DNA of 37,388 nt from positions 1 through 37,388 of the forward strand of contig NZ_JADGIA010000022.1 in assembly GCF_019683635.1 (NCBI RefSeq), in the 5' to 3' direction. Made by a program: the position numbers and the translations under genes. The notes beneath the pieces were generated by a model that worked only from the letters and a program-made list of their open reading frames with translations, was not told where the DNA came from and made no database searches. The DNA is from Thermogemmatispora sp. (lineage in GTDB: Bacteria > Chloroflexota > Ktedonobacteria > Ktedonobacterales > Ktedonobacteraceae). This document shows positions 24,441 to 32,765 of this stretch, piece by piece (position 1 is the first letter of the stretch; each line of letters opens with the position of its first letter).

Positions 24441-26075
24441 CTAGGTCCACAGGCCGTGCTGTGTGCAGTACGGCACCGAGGGGTCGGCGGGGGCCGGCTG
24501 CTGCAGTTTCAACACGCTGGTATAAATGTCGTTATACATCGCTGCCACTGCTGGACCATTGACGTTGGCGCCCTCGCCAGCATTCTCGCGCATACTCACA
24601 ATAGTCAAGCGCGGGTCCTGGTACGGCGCCTGGGTCATCAACCAGCCGTGGGCGGCCTTGCCGCCACCGACCTGGCCAGTGCCAGTCTTCGCGATAATAT
24701 TCCAGGGGGAGCTGTAGAGTTCGGGAATCACCGATCCTGAGCCGCAGCGCACCACGCCGTACATTGCTTCGCGGGCGGAGGTGGCCGTCTGCTCTGAAAT
24801 CGGCGTACTCAGCGTCTGAGGCGACATCGACTTGATGATGGTGCCATCTGGTGCCTGAATACGTGAGACCAGCATCGGGCGCATCAGTTGACCGTTGTTG
24901 GCGATCGCGTCATCGATCAATGAAATGAGCATCGGCGTCACAAGATCCACGCCCTGACCAAAGGAGTCCTCGGCTAGCAAGTTTGGGGGCAGTTGCCCGT
25001 TGGGTGGAAGGACCGAACTCCGAGCAACTGGTAAGTCGAAGGGGATATCCTGGCCTACGTAGAAGCGTTTATTATATTCCAACCAGGTGTCTGCCCCCAG
25101 CTTTGAGCCGATAACGGCGAACATCACGTTATCCGAGTGAGAGAAGCCCATATTCATGCTCACAGGGAACGTGCGTGCATAGCTTACGCGGTAGATATTG
25201 CTCAGCTGGGGAGAGAAGACCTCGCCACCGATCGTCACCGGCCCGACTGCGTGCTGGTAGTCGAAGGAAGGCGTATTCAGCTGGTAGGTGCCGGTGTCCA
25301 GCGCGGCCAGCAAGGTCATCGCCTTATAGACCGAACCAGGCACGTACTGGCCCTGGATCGGGCGCTCCAGCAGCGGAGCATCTGGATTGCGCAGGAGCTG
25401 GTTATAGTAGGCCAGGTCGCCAGCGGCCACGCGATTGCTATCGTATGTCGGGCGCGTCACCATGGCCAGAATCTCCCCCGTATGAGGATCGGTGACGATC
25501 ACCGCGCCGCGGTTGGTGGCAAAAACGTTCTCGTTATCGATCTTAAGTTCTGACACAGGCGGGTTGTAGCTAGGTGCATACTTATCGAAATCGCGCTCGA
25601 CAATCTTTTGAATGCGCGTATCGATCGTCAGGTAGATATTATCACCCACCGGAGGACGGTGGAGGATCAGGTTAAGATTGTTGGTCAGTTCCGTTAAGCC
25701 GGCCCGCCCGCTCAGATAGTCGTCAAAGGCGTGCTCGATTCCTGTCGAATTAAAGAGTGGGCTGATATAGAAGCCAATCAAATTGGCGAGCGAGGGCATG
25801 CCATCCAGATAGTAATGGCGCTGGTAGCCGCAAAGCACCCCCTTAAAAGGGTTGTTGGGGTCAATCGGCTTGGACTCGGCCAGCAGTACCCCGTTGCGGT
25901 CATAGATCTTGCCACGTACCGGGGCATGGTCTTTCATGCACTGGCGAATATTATGAATATTCGAAGTGACCTGTTGCGCAACTGCCACTTGCCAGTAGAC
26001 AAGCCCAAGGCTCAGCCCGAGGAAGAGCACGATGAAGATCTGGTTGAGACGGCGTATGGCCGAATTGATATTCAT
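24441..26075 (-). CDS. Penicillin-binding protein (monofunctional transpeptidase)
   Basis: Membrane-anchored peptidoglycan transpeptidase of the FtsI/PbpA kind, 544 residues. One membrane segment lies at about 12-33. A dimerisation region follows with the family motif RGKIYDRNGVLLA (about 54-66). The transpeptidase domain starts near residue 190. Active-site motifs are S248-V-Y-K251, S314-D-N316 and K463-T-G. The start at 26075 has AAGGA before it, and a good promoter is found about 100 bp upstream. It separates mftA from mftB and mftC. No part in mycofactocin synthesis is known or suggested by its domains; it is probably a cell-wall gene that became enclosed by the locus. Confidence 0.9.
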   Translation of the reverse strand: MNINSAIRRLNQIFIVLFLGLSLGLVYWQVAVAQQVTSNIHNIRQCMKDHAPVRGKIYDRNGVLLAESKPIDPNNPFKGVLCGYQRHYYLDGMPSLANLIGFYISPLFNSTGIEHAFDDYLSGRAGLTELTNNLNLILHRPPVGDNIYLTIDTRIQKIVERDFDKYAPSYNPPVSELKIDNENVFATNRGAVIVTDPHTGEILAMVTRPTYDSNRVAAGDLAYYNQLLRNPDAPLLERPIQGQYVPGSVYKAMTLLAALDTGTYQLNTPSFDYQHAVGPVTIGGEVFSPQLSNIYRVSYARTFPVSMNMGFSHSDNVMFAVIGSKLGADTWLEYNKRFYVGQDIPFDLPVARSSVLPPNGQLPPNLLAEDSFGQGVDLVTPMLISLIDDAIANNGQLMRPMLVSRIQAPDGTIIKSMSPQTLSTPISEQTATSAREAMYGVVRCGSGSVIPELYSSPWNIIAKTGTGQVGGGKAAHGWLMTQAPYQDPRLTIVSMRENAGEGANVNGPAVAAMYNDIYTSVLKLQQPAPADPSVPYCTQHGLWT

Positions 26076-26175
26076 GACGTTCGATCCTTGCGTCTGTCTC
26101 GGAACAGTTTTTGTGCTCTCTTGCCTGTTGTGTCTCTTCTATTGATCTTGCTTGCTGTTAGGTAAGATCCAGGCA

Positions 26176-26204
26176 AGTGTAGCACGCGGTGTCTTGTCTG
26201 CCAA
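26176..26204 (-). promoter_or_regulatory. Sigma-70-like promoter of the PBP gene
   Basis: On the minus strand, TTGGCA (26199-26204), a 17-bp spacer and TACACT (26176-26181), about 100 bp upstream of the ATG at 26075. Confidence 0.55.
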
Positions 26205-26286
26205 GTGTTCTAGCTAACAAAGGGGAGCTGTGGACGGGGTCTTGCCCTTTCTCCCCTACAGTATCTAACGCTTCGGGCCGGCGGCC

Positions 26287-26316
26287 TTGACGCTGGGATA
26301 GATCTCTGAGTATGCT
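26287..26316 (+). promoter_or_regulatory. Candidate promoter of mftB-mftC
   Basis: TTGACG (26287-26292), an 18-bp spacer and TATGCT (26311-26316). Transcription would start near 26323, about 140 nt before the mftB ATG. The region is divergent with the PBP promoter. Confidence 0.45.
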
Positions 26317-26461
26317 TCCTCTATATACCGTTCTCGCTGCGTCCGCTCGCGCAGTAAGCGAGCTGGCTTGGGAGTTGGGGAGCCAGGGGTCACCAGGCCC
26401 CTGCCTTCGCTGTAGACAGGCTGCCTATCTGCCTGACCAGCAGGTAGAAAGAAGGACTGCT

Positions 26462-26794
26462 ATGACCATGACAGCACATTCGGCGGGCTACCGCTATCGT
26501 CTGCTACCGGAGGTCAAGATTCGGCGCGAGGCCTTTGGCGGCATCCTCTATAAGTATGGCTGTGCTGATCGAGGAACGCTCTCATTCGTCAATTCTCCAC
26601 ATCTGATTGATCTGCTCCTCTTAGCGCGAGAGCAGTTTGCTGGCGATCTCAGTGCGGCCATCGAACAGCGAGTCTCCTCCGCAAGGTCCAGGGCTCGCCT
26701 CTTGGCGGCACTCGATGAGTTGCGGAAACGCGGCTATCTAGAGGCCGAGGTAGTCGCCAACAAGGCAGCACCTGAGGCGACGGCGGCTGAGTAG
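26462..26794 (+). CDS. mftB: Mycofactocin chaperone MftB (PqqD-like RRE)
   Basis: A 110-residue RiPP recognition element protein that binds the MftA leader and presents it to MftC. The sequence has the MftB pattern YRLLPEVKIRREAFGGILYKYG (about 11-32), then NSPHLIDLLLLA and a C-terminal helix-turn region ending in LRKRGYLEAE. The start at 26462 has AAGGA 5 bases before it; longer frames upstream would precede the likely transcription start. The acidic extension of this MftA and the basic stretches of MftB (KIRREAF) could be partners, which is inference. mftC follows after a 105-bp gap on the same strand. Confidence 0.92.
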   Translation: MTMTAHSAGYRYRLLPEVKIRREAFGGILYKYGCADRGTLSFVNSPHLIDLLLLAREQFAGDLSAAIEQRVSSARSRARLLAALDELRKRGYLEAEVVANKAAPEATAAE

Positions 26795-26899
26795 AGCGAG
26801 CAATGCGCGATGATTGTCTGGGCGCCGGCCTCTCTACGGGGGGCCGGGACAGCCACGAGCTGCCAAGCGGAGCACTCGTAGAAGAAGGAGCAGAAAGGC

Positions 26900-28072
26900 A
26901 TGATCCAATTCGTACAGTTTCATGGACGTCGCCACGAGGGGATGGGAAGCCAGAGGCGGGCGGAGCCTGGCGCTCTTCATCCCCTGGCCAGAGCTGCCTT
27001 TGCCGAGACTGGTGATTCGCCCTCGCCCGCGCAGGCCAGCGGCTCGCAGCGTTTCCTGCAAGGGGGACTCTCGGCGCCAATCACGGTCACCTGGGAGATC
27101 ACGGCTGCCTGCAATCTGACTTGCGTGCATTGTCTCTCCTCCTCGGGGAAGCGTCGTCCGCGTGAGCTGACGACAGAGCAGGCGCTGGCTGTGGTCGATG
27201 AGCTGGCCGAGATGCAGGTCTTCCAGATTCACTTTGGGGGGGGCGAGCCGTTCATGTATCCAGGCATCTGGCGCGTGCTGGAGCGCTGCCGCGAGCGTGA
27301 CCTGGTGATGTGCGTCAGCACGAATGGCACGCTGATCACACCTGAGCGTGCTCGACGCCTGGCTGCTCTGGAGCCGATTTATTTTCAGGTCAGCCTGGAT
27401 GGTGCCACCCCTGAGACCAATGATCGCATTCGTGGGCAAGACGCATTTCGGCGAGCCATGCGTGGCCTGGAGCGTCTGGCTGCCGAGGGCCTGAGTTTAA
27501 CCGTCAATAGTGTCCTGACGCGTTATAGCTTCCCCGAATTGGATCGTCTCTATGCGATTGCCGGCAACTTTGGCGCCAAACTGCGCGTGACGCGCCTGCG
27601 TCCTTCTGGTCGGGGGCGCGCGGTATGGGAAGAGCTACATCCCACGCGCGAGCAGTATCGCAGCTTCGTGGCCTGGCTGCGGGAGCATCCCGATGTGCTG
27701 ACCGCCGATTCATTTTTCCACCTGAATGCTTTCGGCGAGCGTCTGGCGGGGCTGGATATGTGTGGTGCGGCGACGGCCACCTGCTGTATTTGCCCCGAAG
27801 GCGAGGTCTATCCCTGCGCCTTCTTCCAGACACCCGAGTTCGAGGCTGGTAACCTGCATGAACAGAGTTTTCGTGAGATCTGGCGGCACTCGCCGGTCTT
27901 TGCCTTCTACCGCCAAATGGGAGCTGGCTCCTGTGGCGGCTGCGTGCGCTACGACCTCTGTCATGGCGGTTGCCCGGCCACCAAATGGTTCGTCCAGCGC
28001 AGCCTCCAAGTGCGCGACCCCGAGTGCGTGCTCGCTGCGCCTGAGGCCCCGTGCTCGTCGGCGGCCATCTAG
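26900..28072 (+). CDS. mftC: Mycofactocin radical SAM maturase MftC
   Basis: Radical SAM enzyme that decarboxylates the C-terminal Tyr of MftA and forms the Val-Tyr crosslink. It is 390 residues long. The SAM-cluster motif is C71-x3-C75-x2-C78 in ITAACNLTCVHCLSSSGK, the sequence typical of MftC. Further marks are FGGGEPFMYP, the SAM-binding STNGTLI, and a C-terminal SPASM-type Cys set (LDMCGAATATCCICPEGEVYPCAFF and CGGCVRYDLCHGGCPA) for auxiliary clusters. An N-terminal tail of about 55 residues precedes the barrel. The ATG at 26900 has AAGGAG about 9 bases upstream. With mftB it forms a two-gene unit; mftD and mftE, which usually follow, are absent here. Confidence 0.95.
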   Translation: MIQFVQFHGRRHEGMGSQRRAEPGALHPLARAAFAETGDSPSPAQASGSQRFLQGGLSAPITVTWEITAACNLTCVHCLSSSGKRRPRELTTEQALAVVDELAEMQVFQIHFGGGEPFMYPGIWRVLERCRERDLVMCVSTNGTLITPERARRLAALEPIYFQVSLDGATPETNDRIRGQDAFRRAMRGLERLAAEGLSLTVNSVLTRYSFPELDRLYAIAGNFGAKLRVTRLRPSGRGRAVWEELHPTREQYRSFVAWLREHPDVLTADSFFHLNAFGERLAGLDMCGAATATCCICPEGEVYPCAFFQTPEFEAGNLHEQSFREIWRHSPVFAFYRQMGAGSCGGCVRYDLCHGGCPATKWFVQRSLQVRDPECVLAAPEAPCSSAAI

Positions 28073-28214
28073 GGGAGCGCTCTCCCGCGACAAGAATAGG
28101 CAAAAGGTAATAACAGCCCTGCAGTCGCAGCAGATCATGAGGAAACGAGCGCAAGGAACGAGACATTCAAGAAACGTTGCCAGGAGGCAGCGGCGGTCAG
28201 GTCAGGTCAGGTTG

Positions 28215-28239
28215 AGCACTGCTCTGAGGGAGCGGTGCT
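28215..28239. terminator. Hairpin between convergent mftC and hydrolase
   Basis: AGCACTGCTC (28215-28224) and GAGCGGTGCT (28230-28239) form a 10-bp stem with one G-T pair and a 5-nt loop. It sits in the convergent gap and may end both transcripts, but T tracts are weak. Confidence 0.4.
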
Positions 28240-28328
28240 TGACAGACGTACAGCATGCAGTGCGGGATGCAGGACGTCTCTCTCTCCTGTTGTGTTGTCG
28301 TGTCGCTGCTGGCCCTGCCGCTGCCTGC

Positions 28329-29150
28329 CTAGCGACGCTCCAGGCTGCGTAGAAATGTCAACACGGCCCGGTTGAAGGTCTCGGGGCGTTCGAGGTTCAG
28401 CATGTGGCGCGCGCCGCGGATAACCACCTTCTTGGCATCGATGATGCCGGCTTCAAGTAGGTCAGCCTGGGCCTGCATCTCCAGCGAGTCTTCGTCTCCG
28501 ATCAGAATCAAGGTCGGCTGGCGGATCTCAGCCAGACGCTGCAGGGCAGGTGGCCTGATCTGCTCGCTGGGCGCTGGATTCAGGTAGTGCACAAAGCTGT
28601 AGTCACGCAATAGCTCGCGGTAGCGCTGTGCTGCTTCTGGATATTCGTCCTCGTGCGGCATCATCGGATCAGTGGCCCACAGCTCATAGAGCTGCTCCTT
28701 ATCCTGCGCCCGGGCTGCGGCGGCGATGCGCTCCCCGCGCTCCAGCGTTTCTGGCATATAGTTATCGTAGCCGCTGATGTTGGCGGCGGCCAGAATCAGG
28801 GCATCGACCATCTCGGGATAGGTCAGGGCGAAATCGATGGCCACCCTGCCGCCCCTTGACAGGCCCAGCAAGTAGGCCCGGTCGATGGCCAGATCGTTGA
28901 GTACATCGTAAAGATCGCGGACATCCGAGTACTCGACGTTGCCCATCGCCGAGCGACCGAAGCCGCGTAGATCGTAGCGTACGACCTCGTAGTAGCGAGC
29001 GAACTCCATGAACTGCGGGTCCCAGGAGCGATGATCGAGCAAGCCGCTGTGGAGCAAGACCAGCGGATGGCCGCGTCCGGCGACTTCGTAGTAAAGTCGC
29101 GTACCGCGCGCTTCAATAAAACCCCATTCAGGTTCCAGTCTTCCTGCCAT
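28329..29150 (-). CDS. Alpha/beta-fold hydrolase in the mftF operon
   Basis: A 273-residue soluble alpha/beta hydrolase with probable esterase, lactonase or peptidase-like chemistry. The oxyanion region is LVLLHSGLLDHRSWD. The nucleophile is S98 in GLSRGG, the acid is D219 or D221 in IGDEDS, and the base is H249 in RGARHML. No signal peptide is seen, so it acts in the cytoplasm. It begins 28 bp after the mftF stop on the same strand and has an AAAGGAGGTGA box 12 bases before the ATG. Location after mftF suggests a part in mycofactocin maturation or in metabolism of the alcohols that it helps oxidise; both are inference. The family is too broad to give a substrate. Confidence 0.85.
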   Translation of the reverse strand: MAGRLEPEWGFIEARGTRLYYEVAGRGHPLVLLHSGLLDHRSWDPQFMEFARYYEVVRYDLRGFGRSAMGNVEYSDVRDLYDVLNDLAIDRAYLLGLSRGGRVAIDFALTYPEMVDALILAAANISGYDNYMPETLERGERIAAAARAQDKEQLYELWATDPMMPHEDEYPEAAQRYRELLRDYSFVHYLNPAPSEQIRPPALQRLAEIRQPTLILIGDEDSLEMQAQADLLEAGIIDAKKVVIRGARHMLNLERPETFNRAVLTFLRSLERR

Positions 29151-29178
29151 CGTCTGCCTGCGTCACCTCCTTTCAAGG

Positions 29179-30846
29179 CTATCGTTGCTCAGGTGAAGAT
29201 AGAGAGGGTGGGCCTGGCTCAGCTGGTTGAGCAAGTTGGGTAACTGTGGCATCCTTCCATTTTATCACAGCTAGCAATGGCCGCCAGGTGCGCTGCCTCC
29301 AGCAGCCGAGCAGCAGGCCGAGAGCGTAAGCGCAATCCTCTAGCAGAGAGTAGAGGGCGAATGCGGACAGGCTCAGGCGCGGGCGCAGGCGCGTGTAATC
29401 AACGCCTACCACCACGGCTTGCAGTAGGCCGACCAGCACCAAAAGCGGTGGAAAGAGCAGGCCCGCGGCTAGTAGTGCGAGGGTATAGTAGCGGGTCAGA
29501 TGGCGACAAAGGTGGTAGGTGTAGGCCAGGTAACTGCGCAGCGTGGCCTGCCAGATTTGCCAGGCTGTCAGCGGCAGACGAGCAAGCCGGGCAGCCTGAC
29601 GGCGACGCCAGGTGCTGGCTCCGGGCAGCAGCAGAGCCAAAAGCGCCAGTAAGAGCGAGAGGAGCGCCTGCCCTGTCCTGCTCGGGCGATGCCGACCCTG
29701 TGACCTGGTCCGCAAAAGGCTACCCAGGGGAAGTGCGGTAAAGAGCTGCCAGAGGCTGCCAAGTGTCAGGGCGGCAAAACTTGCCTCCCGGGGTGGGAGC
29801 AACAGTATCCGGCGCTGTTGTGGGTGAAGTTGTTGGAGCACAGCCTCGGCAGAGGCATAGCGCACGCGCGTCCCCAGGAACGTTCCAAGGCGGGTGCGAT
29901 AGTCATGGTAGACCACGCTCTCGGGAGCGGGCCAATAGCGGATGTGCCAGCCCTGAGCGAGCAGCCGATAGCAGAAATCAACGTCCTCGCCGCAGCTCAG
30001 GGGAGCAAAACCGCCCAGAGCCTGCCAGGCCTCGCGACGCACGAGCAAGCAGGCTGTGGGAAGATAGGTGAGTGGCCCACTCAAGCGTACCTCCTGCGGC
30101 TGCAAGCCCATGAAGAGCGAGGAACGGACGTCCTCATAACGTCCCAGGGCGCTGTCGGTTTCGTAAGCGCGGATTTGACCGCCGACGGCGGCCACCCTGG
30201 CCTCGGCGAAAAGGGGTACCAGAGTGGTGAGCCAGTCTGGCGTTACCACGCAGTCATCATCGACGAAGGCCAGAAGGTCGTAGCGAGCTGCGGCTGCGCC
30301 ACTGTTGCGGGCGCCAGCGGCTCCCTGGCGCCGGGTGTGGTGTAGACTGCGCAGTCTTACTCCACGACTGGCGAAAGCTGGGGCGAGGCGGGCGAGCAGA
30401 GCCGGCGTCTGATCGTGCGAAGCGTCATCGGCCACGATGACTTCCAGCGCCTGCGATGGATAGCGCAGCTCAAGGATGGCCTGCAGGCAGTGCTCAAGCT
30501 GGTGGACGCGGTTGCAGGTGGGTACGATCACGGAAACACCTGGCCACGACCTCGGCGGTAGGGGTGGGCCGGCCTCCAGTAGTCCTTTGGCGCTGAGCTG
30601 CTGGCAGAGCATGGTCACCCGCTTGGAAGTAAGTCCACTCAGGCGAACCAACTCCTCGCTGCTGCGCTCTTGACGGCACAGGTTGAGCAACCGCCAGGCT
30701 TGCTGGCCAAGGCGCAAGACGCGCAGCGGGTAGGAAGCGATAACCAGTCCCCCTGGCCGGCCATCTGTCCCTTCTAGCAGACATAGACCAGGCGCCTGGC
30801 GGTAGCAGCCAGGCGATGGATAATGGTAGCGCTGAGAACTCATCAC
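29179..30846 (-). CDS. mftF: Mycofactocin glycosyltransferase MftF
   Basis: Family-2 glycosyltransferase that attaches a beta-1,4-linked glucose chain to the mycofactocin precursor in mycobacteria. This protein has 555 residues. A PqqD-like leader/cofactor-binding domain comes first (about 10-92, LGQQAWRLLNLCRQERSSEELVRLSG). The GT2 domain starts at VSVIVPTCNR (about 104) with VADDAS and the DDD metal motif at 196-198 (LLAFVDDDC). The C-terminal third carries several hydrophobic segments, so it is likely membrane-associated. The start is GTG 30846 (or ATG 30843); the GTG overlaps the stop codon of the upstream gene by 4 bp (GTGA), which couples their translation. Its partner upstream is a GxGYxYP protein, an unusual neighbour for mftF. 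Confidence 0.92.
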   Translation of the reverse strand: MMSSQRYHYPSPGCYRQAPGLCLLEGTDGRPGGLVIASYPLRVLRLGQQAWRLLNLCRQERSSEELVRLSGLTSKRVTMLCQQLSAKGLLEAGPPLPPRSWPGVSVIVPTCNRVHQLEHCLQAILELRYPSQALEVIVADDASHDQTPALLARLAPAFASRGVRLRSLHHTRRQGAAGARNSGAAAARYDLLAFVDDDCVVTPDWLTTLVPLFAEARVAAVGGQIRAYETDSALGRYEDVRSSLFMGLQPQEVRLSGPLTYLPTACLLVRREAWQALGGFAPLSCGEDVDFCYRLLAQGWHIRYWPAPESVVYHDYRTRLGTFLGTRVRYASAEAVLQQLHPQQRRILLLPPREASFAALTLGSLWQLFTALPLGSLLRTRSQGRHRPSRTGQALLSLLLALLALLLPGASTWRRRQAARLARLPLTAWQIWQATLRSYLAYTYHLCRHLTRYYTLALLAAGLLFPPLLVLVGLLQAVVVGVDYTRLRPRLSLSAFALYSLLEDCAYALGLLLGCWRQRTWRPLLAVIKWKDATVTQLAQPAEPGPPSLSSPEQR

Positions 30847-32540
30847 GATTCTGCTCCTCTTGCTCCTTGCTGAGCAATGAGCTGCAGAAGCTGGCCTGGG
30901 GTCACGGGGGAAACGATCTCACGCAGTTCCTGCAAAGCCTCCCAGAGGGCGCTGGGCGTCAGGCGCCAGGCCAGCACATAGAGCTGGAGGAAGAGCGGGC
31001 GCCGGCGATGCGTGGCCTGCATTCCTCTGACGAGATGCACCAGCTGAGACCTGCTGCTGACAAGGCCCAGGTTATGATAGACGGGCACGCCCATGATTTT
31101 CTTATAGCTTAGGGTGAGGCCACCAGCACCTGTGAGCAGGCCACGCAGCCCGGCGGGCCGGAGGGCCTCGATAAAGGCACGCTGCTCCTCAACATTAGCC
31201 ATGCGCATACTAGCCGGGAGCGGTAGGCCCAGCCGCTGACGCCAGTCGCCATCGAGCACCTGCAGGAGAGAGAGGCCCATCCCAGAGAGCAGGCGCTGGC
31301 TATGCTCCAGGAAGGCTGGTCGCTGAGCGACTGGCCAGCTCGATGGGAACATGTAGGCGGCACCGCTGGGGCCGGCGATCAGCTCGTCCTGGGGACTGGC
31401 TGTCTCCAGATAATAGAGCGCCAGAGCGGGAGCGGCCTCCAGGAGTGCTGGTGCGATCGTCCAGCCGAGCGGGAATCTGCCGCGGGCCGGATCGCGCCAC
31501 AGATGCAGCATACGATGCTGCGCGTATTGCAGATTATCGCCGTCACTGATTGTCAAAGACAGATAGACGCGTGGCTCCAGGGCCGGCAGCGGGCGCTCAT
31601 CCTGCTGACGGCGATAGCGCTGAGCCAGGGCCTGGAGGCGTTCGATCAGCGCTGGCGGCTGCAGAGCAGTCCAGATCTCTAGATTGCTGCAATGATCGCT
31701 TGCCAGGACCGCCACGGCCCGCTCTGAAGCCAGCGTTACCCCGCTTCCCTCGTCCGGGAACCAGCCCAGATGGATGCTGCCGGGGAGAAGCTCTGCGAGC
31801 AGCTCCTCCAGGAGCTGGCGCTGCTGGCCTGCGGAGGGCCGCCAGGGACGCGAATCGAGCCAGTGGACGAAAGTACGCGTAGCTACCAGGAAGGAGCGCA
31901 AGCCGCTGGCAATCTCTGGATTCATACCGGCCAGGGATCGTCGCGATCGCTGGGTCTGGCTGATCTCTCTTGCCCAGCGATAGGCCAGGCTCTCACTCTC
32001 CCAGCGTGAAAGGCGCAGATCCCTCAACACTGGCTTCTCTCCAGCTGCTTGTAGCAGTGGCAGCAGCTCGGGGGCTGCCACCACTCCCGCCTGGATACCG
32101 GCCAGCGTAGTCGCCACATTGATGCTGGCCGGGTGCTGTGGATCATAGACAATGAAGCCCGCGATGCGCGCCTGAAAGCGAGCGATCAGCTCCCTGAGCA
32201 AGGTCTCCCCTTGTGCTTCCAGTCTTTCCAGCTGCACGGACCAGGGGGTAATGGCGCTTTGCAGCCAGAAGAGATCATCGTCGTAGGTTACCAGGTAGAG
32301 CTGTGGCTGTGGCCCGTTCACCAGGCCAGCCAGCGTGCTGGCCGCCAGCTTAACAGCGAAGGAAGCATCGCGTAGATCTGCCACTGCCAAGCTGTGAGGC
32401 GCTCGCAGCTGTGGGAAAAAGCCGTTCACTGGCCAGTCGAGAGAGAACGAGGCCGCGCCCCGCTCGGCATCCATAGGGGGGAGCAGGTCCTTTCTGGACG
32501 GAAGCCAGTGCCTGGTGCTGCCTGTGGCCTCACCGAGCAC
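30843..32540 (-). CDS. GxGYxYP-family putative glycoside hydrolase, coupled to mftF
   Basis: A protein of up to 565 residues that resembles the GxGYxYP putative glycoside hydrolase family. N-terminal part: FSLDWPVNGFFPQL...LYLVTYDDDLFWLQ. C-terminal part: YLSLTISDGDNLQY with DGDN at 333-336, RGRFPLGWTIAPAL, and the signature region GPSGAAYMFPSSWP, where G-A-A-Y-M-F-P (393-399) is a variant of GxGYxYP with Ala for the second Gly and Phe for the second Tyr. No signal peptide or membrane segment is seen, so it is probably cytoplasmic. The GTG at 32540 has no ribosome site; ATG 32474 is an alternative that keeps all domains. Its stop overlaps the mftF start by 4 bp. A role in trimming or building the mycofactocin glycan is my inference; no activity is established for this family member. 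Confidence 0.8.
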   Translation of the reverse strand: MLGEATGSTRHWLPSRKDLLPPMDAERGAASFSLDWPVNGFFPQLRAPHSLAVADLRDASFAVKLAASTLAGLVNGPQPQLYLVTYDDDLFWLQSAITPWSVQLERLEAQGETLLRELIARFQARIAGFIVYDPQHPASINVATTLAGIQAGVVAAPELLPLLQAAGEKPVLRDLRLSRWESESLAYRWAREISQTQRSRRSLAGMNPEIASGLRSFLVATRTFVHWLDSRPWRPSAGQQRQLLEELLAELLPGSIHLGWFPDEGSGVTLASERAVAVLASDHCSNLEIWTALQPPALIERLQALAQRYRRQQDERPLPALEPRVYLSLTISDGDNLQYAQHRMLHLWRDPARGRFPLGWTIAPALLEAAPALALYYLETASPQDELIAGPSGAAYMFPSSWPVAQRPAFLEHSQRLLSGMGLSLLQVLDGDWRQRLGLPLPASMRMANVEEQRAFIEALRPAGLRGLLTGAGGLTLSYKKIMGVPVYHNLGLVSSRSQLVHLVRGMQATHRRRPLFLQLYVLAWRLTPSALWEALQELREIVSPVTPGQLLQLIAQQGARGAES

Positions 32541-32659
32541 TGGCTAACATCGCTTTCTTTGAGAGGATTATAGGGTGTCAAGCTGCCCCCGTCAAGGGAA
32601 GGAAGCTTATCCTCACCTGCTGATGATTCGAAATGTATGAAACCAGAACGAATGCTGTA

Positions 32660-32688
32660 TTGACCAGCTCGCATGTCTGGAGTATGCT
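32660..32688 (+). promoter_or_regulatory. Sigma-70-like promoter ahead of CoA ligase
   Basis: TTGACC (32660-32665), a 17-bp spacer and TATGCT (32683-32688). Transcription would start near 32695 and meet a strong terminator at 32731-32765 before reaching the ligase gene at 32848. Confidence 0.5.
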
Positions 32689-32694
32689 ACTATA

Positions 32695-32765
32695 CAAGCC
32701 TGCGAAAGCAGCGAAGCTGAGCAGAACCTGGCTACCGCGTCGCTTCAACACCCGGTAGCTTTTTT
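32695..32765 (+). ncRNA. Candidate short RNA or attenuated leader
   Basis: Between the promoter at 32660-32688 and the terminator at 32731-32765 there would be a transcript of about 70 nt. It begins with a CTGC-GAAA-GCAG hairpin (GNRA-type loop, about 32699-32710) and ends in the terminator. It could be a free small RNA or a leader that controls the CoA ligase by early termination. It does not match a riboswitch class that I can name. Confidence 0.4.
32731..32765 (+). terminator. Rho-independent terminator inside the CoA ligase leader
   Basis: GCTACCG (32731-32737) pairs with CGGTAGC (32753-32759), followed at once by six T residues (32760-32765). It lies 83 bp upstream of the ligase ATG and faces it, which suggests attenuation. 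Confidence 0.65.

Noticed and set aside
24441-26075. PBP gene as a mycofactocin component
   Set aside because: All transpeptidase motifs are intact and it has its own promoter; it is better seen as a cell-wall gene enclosed by the locus.
32720-32760. T-box-like sequence (TGGCTACCGCG) before the terminator
   Set aside because: It has two bases where the T-box motif has one, there is no room for a Stem I with specifier loop, and the gene downstream is not an amino-acid gene.
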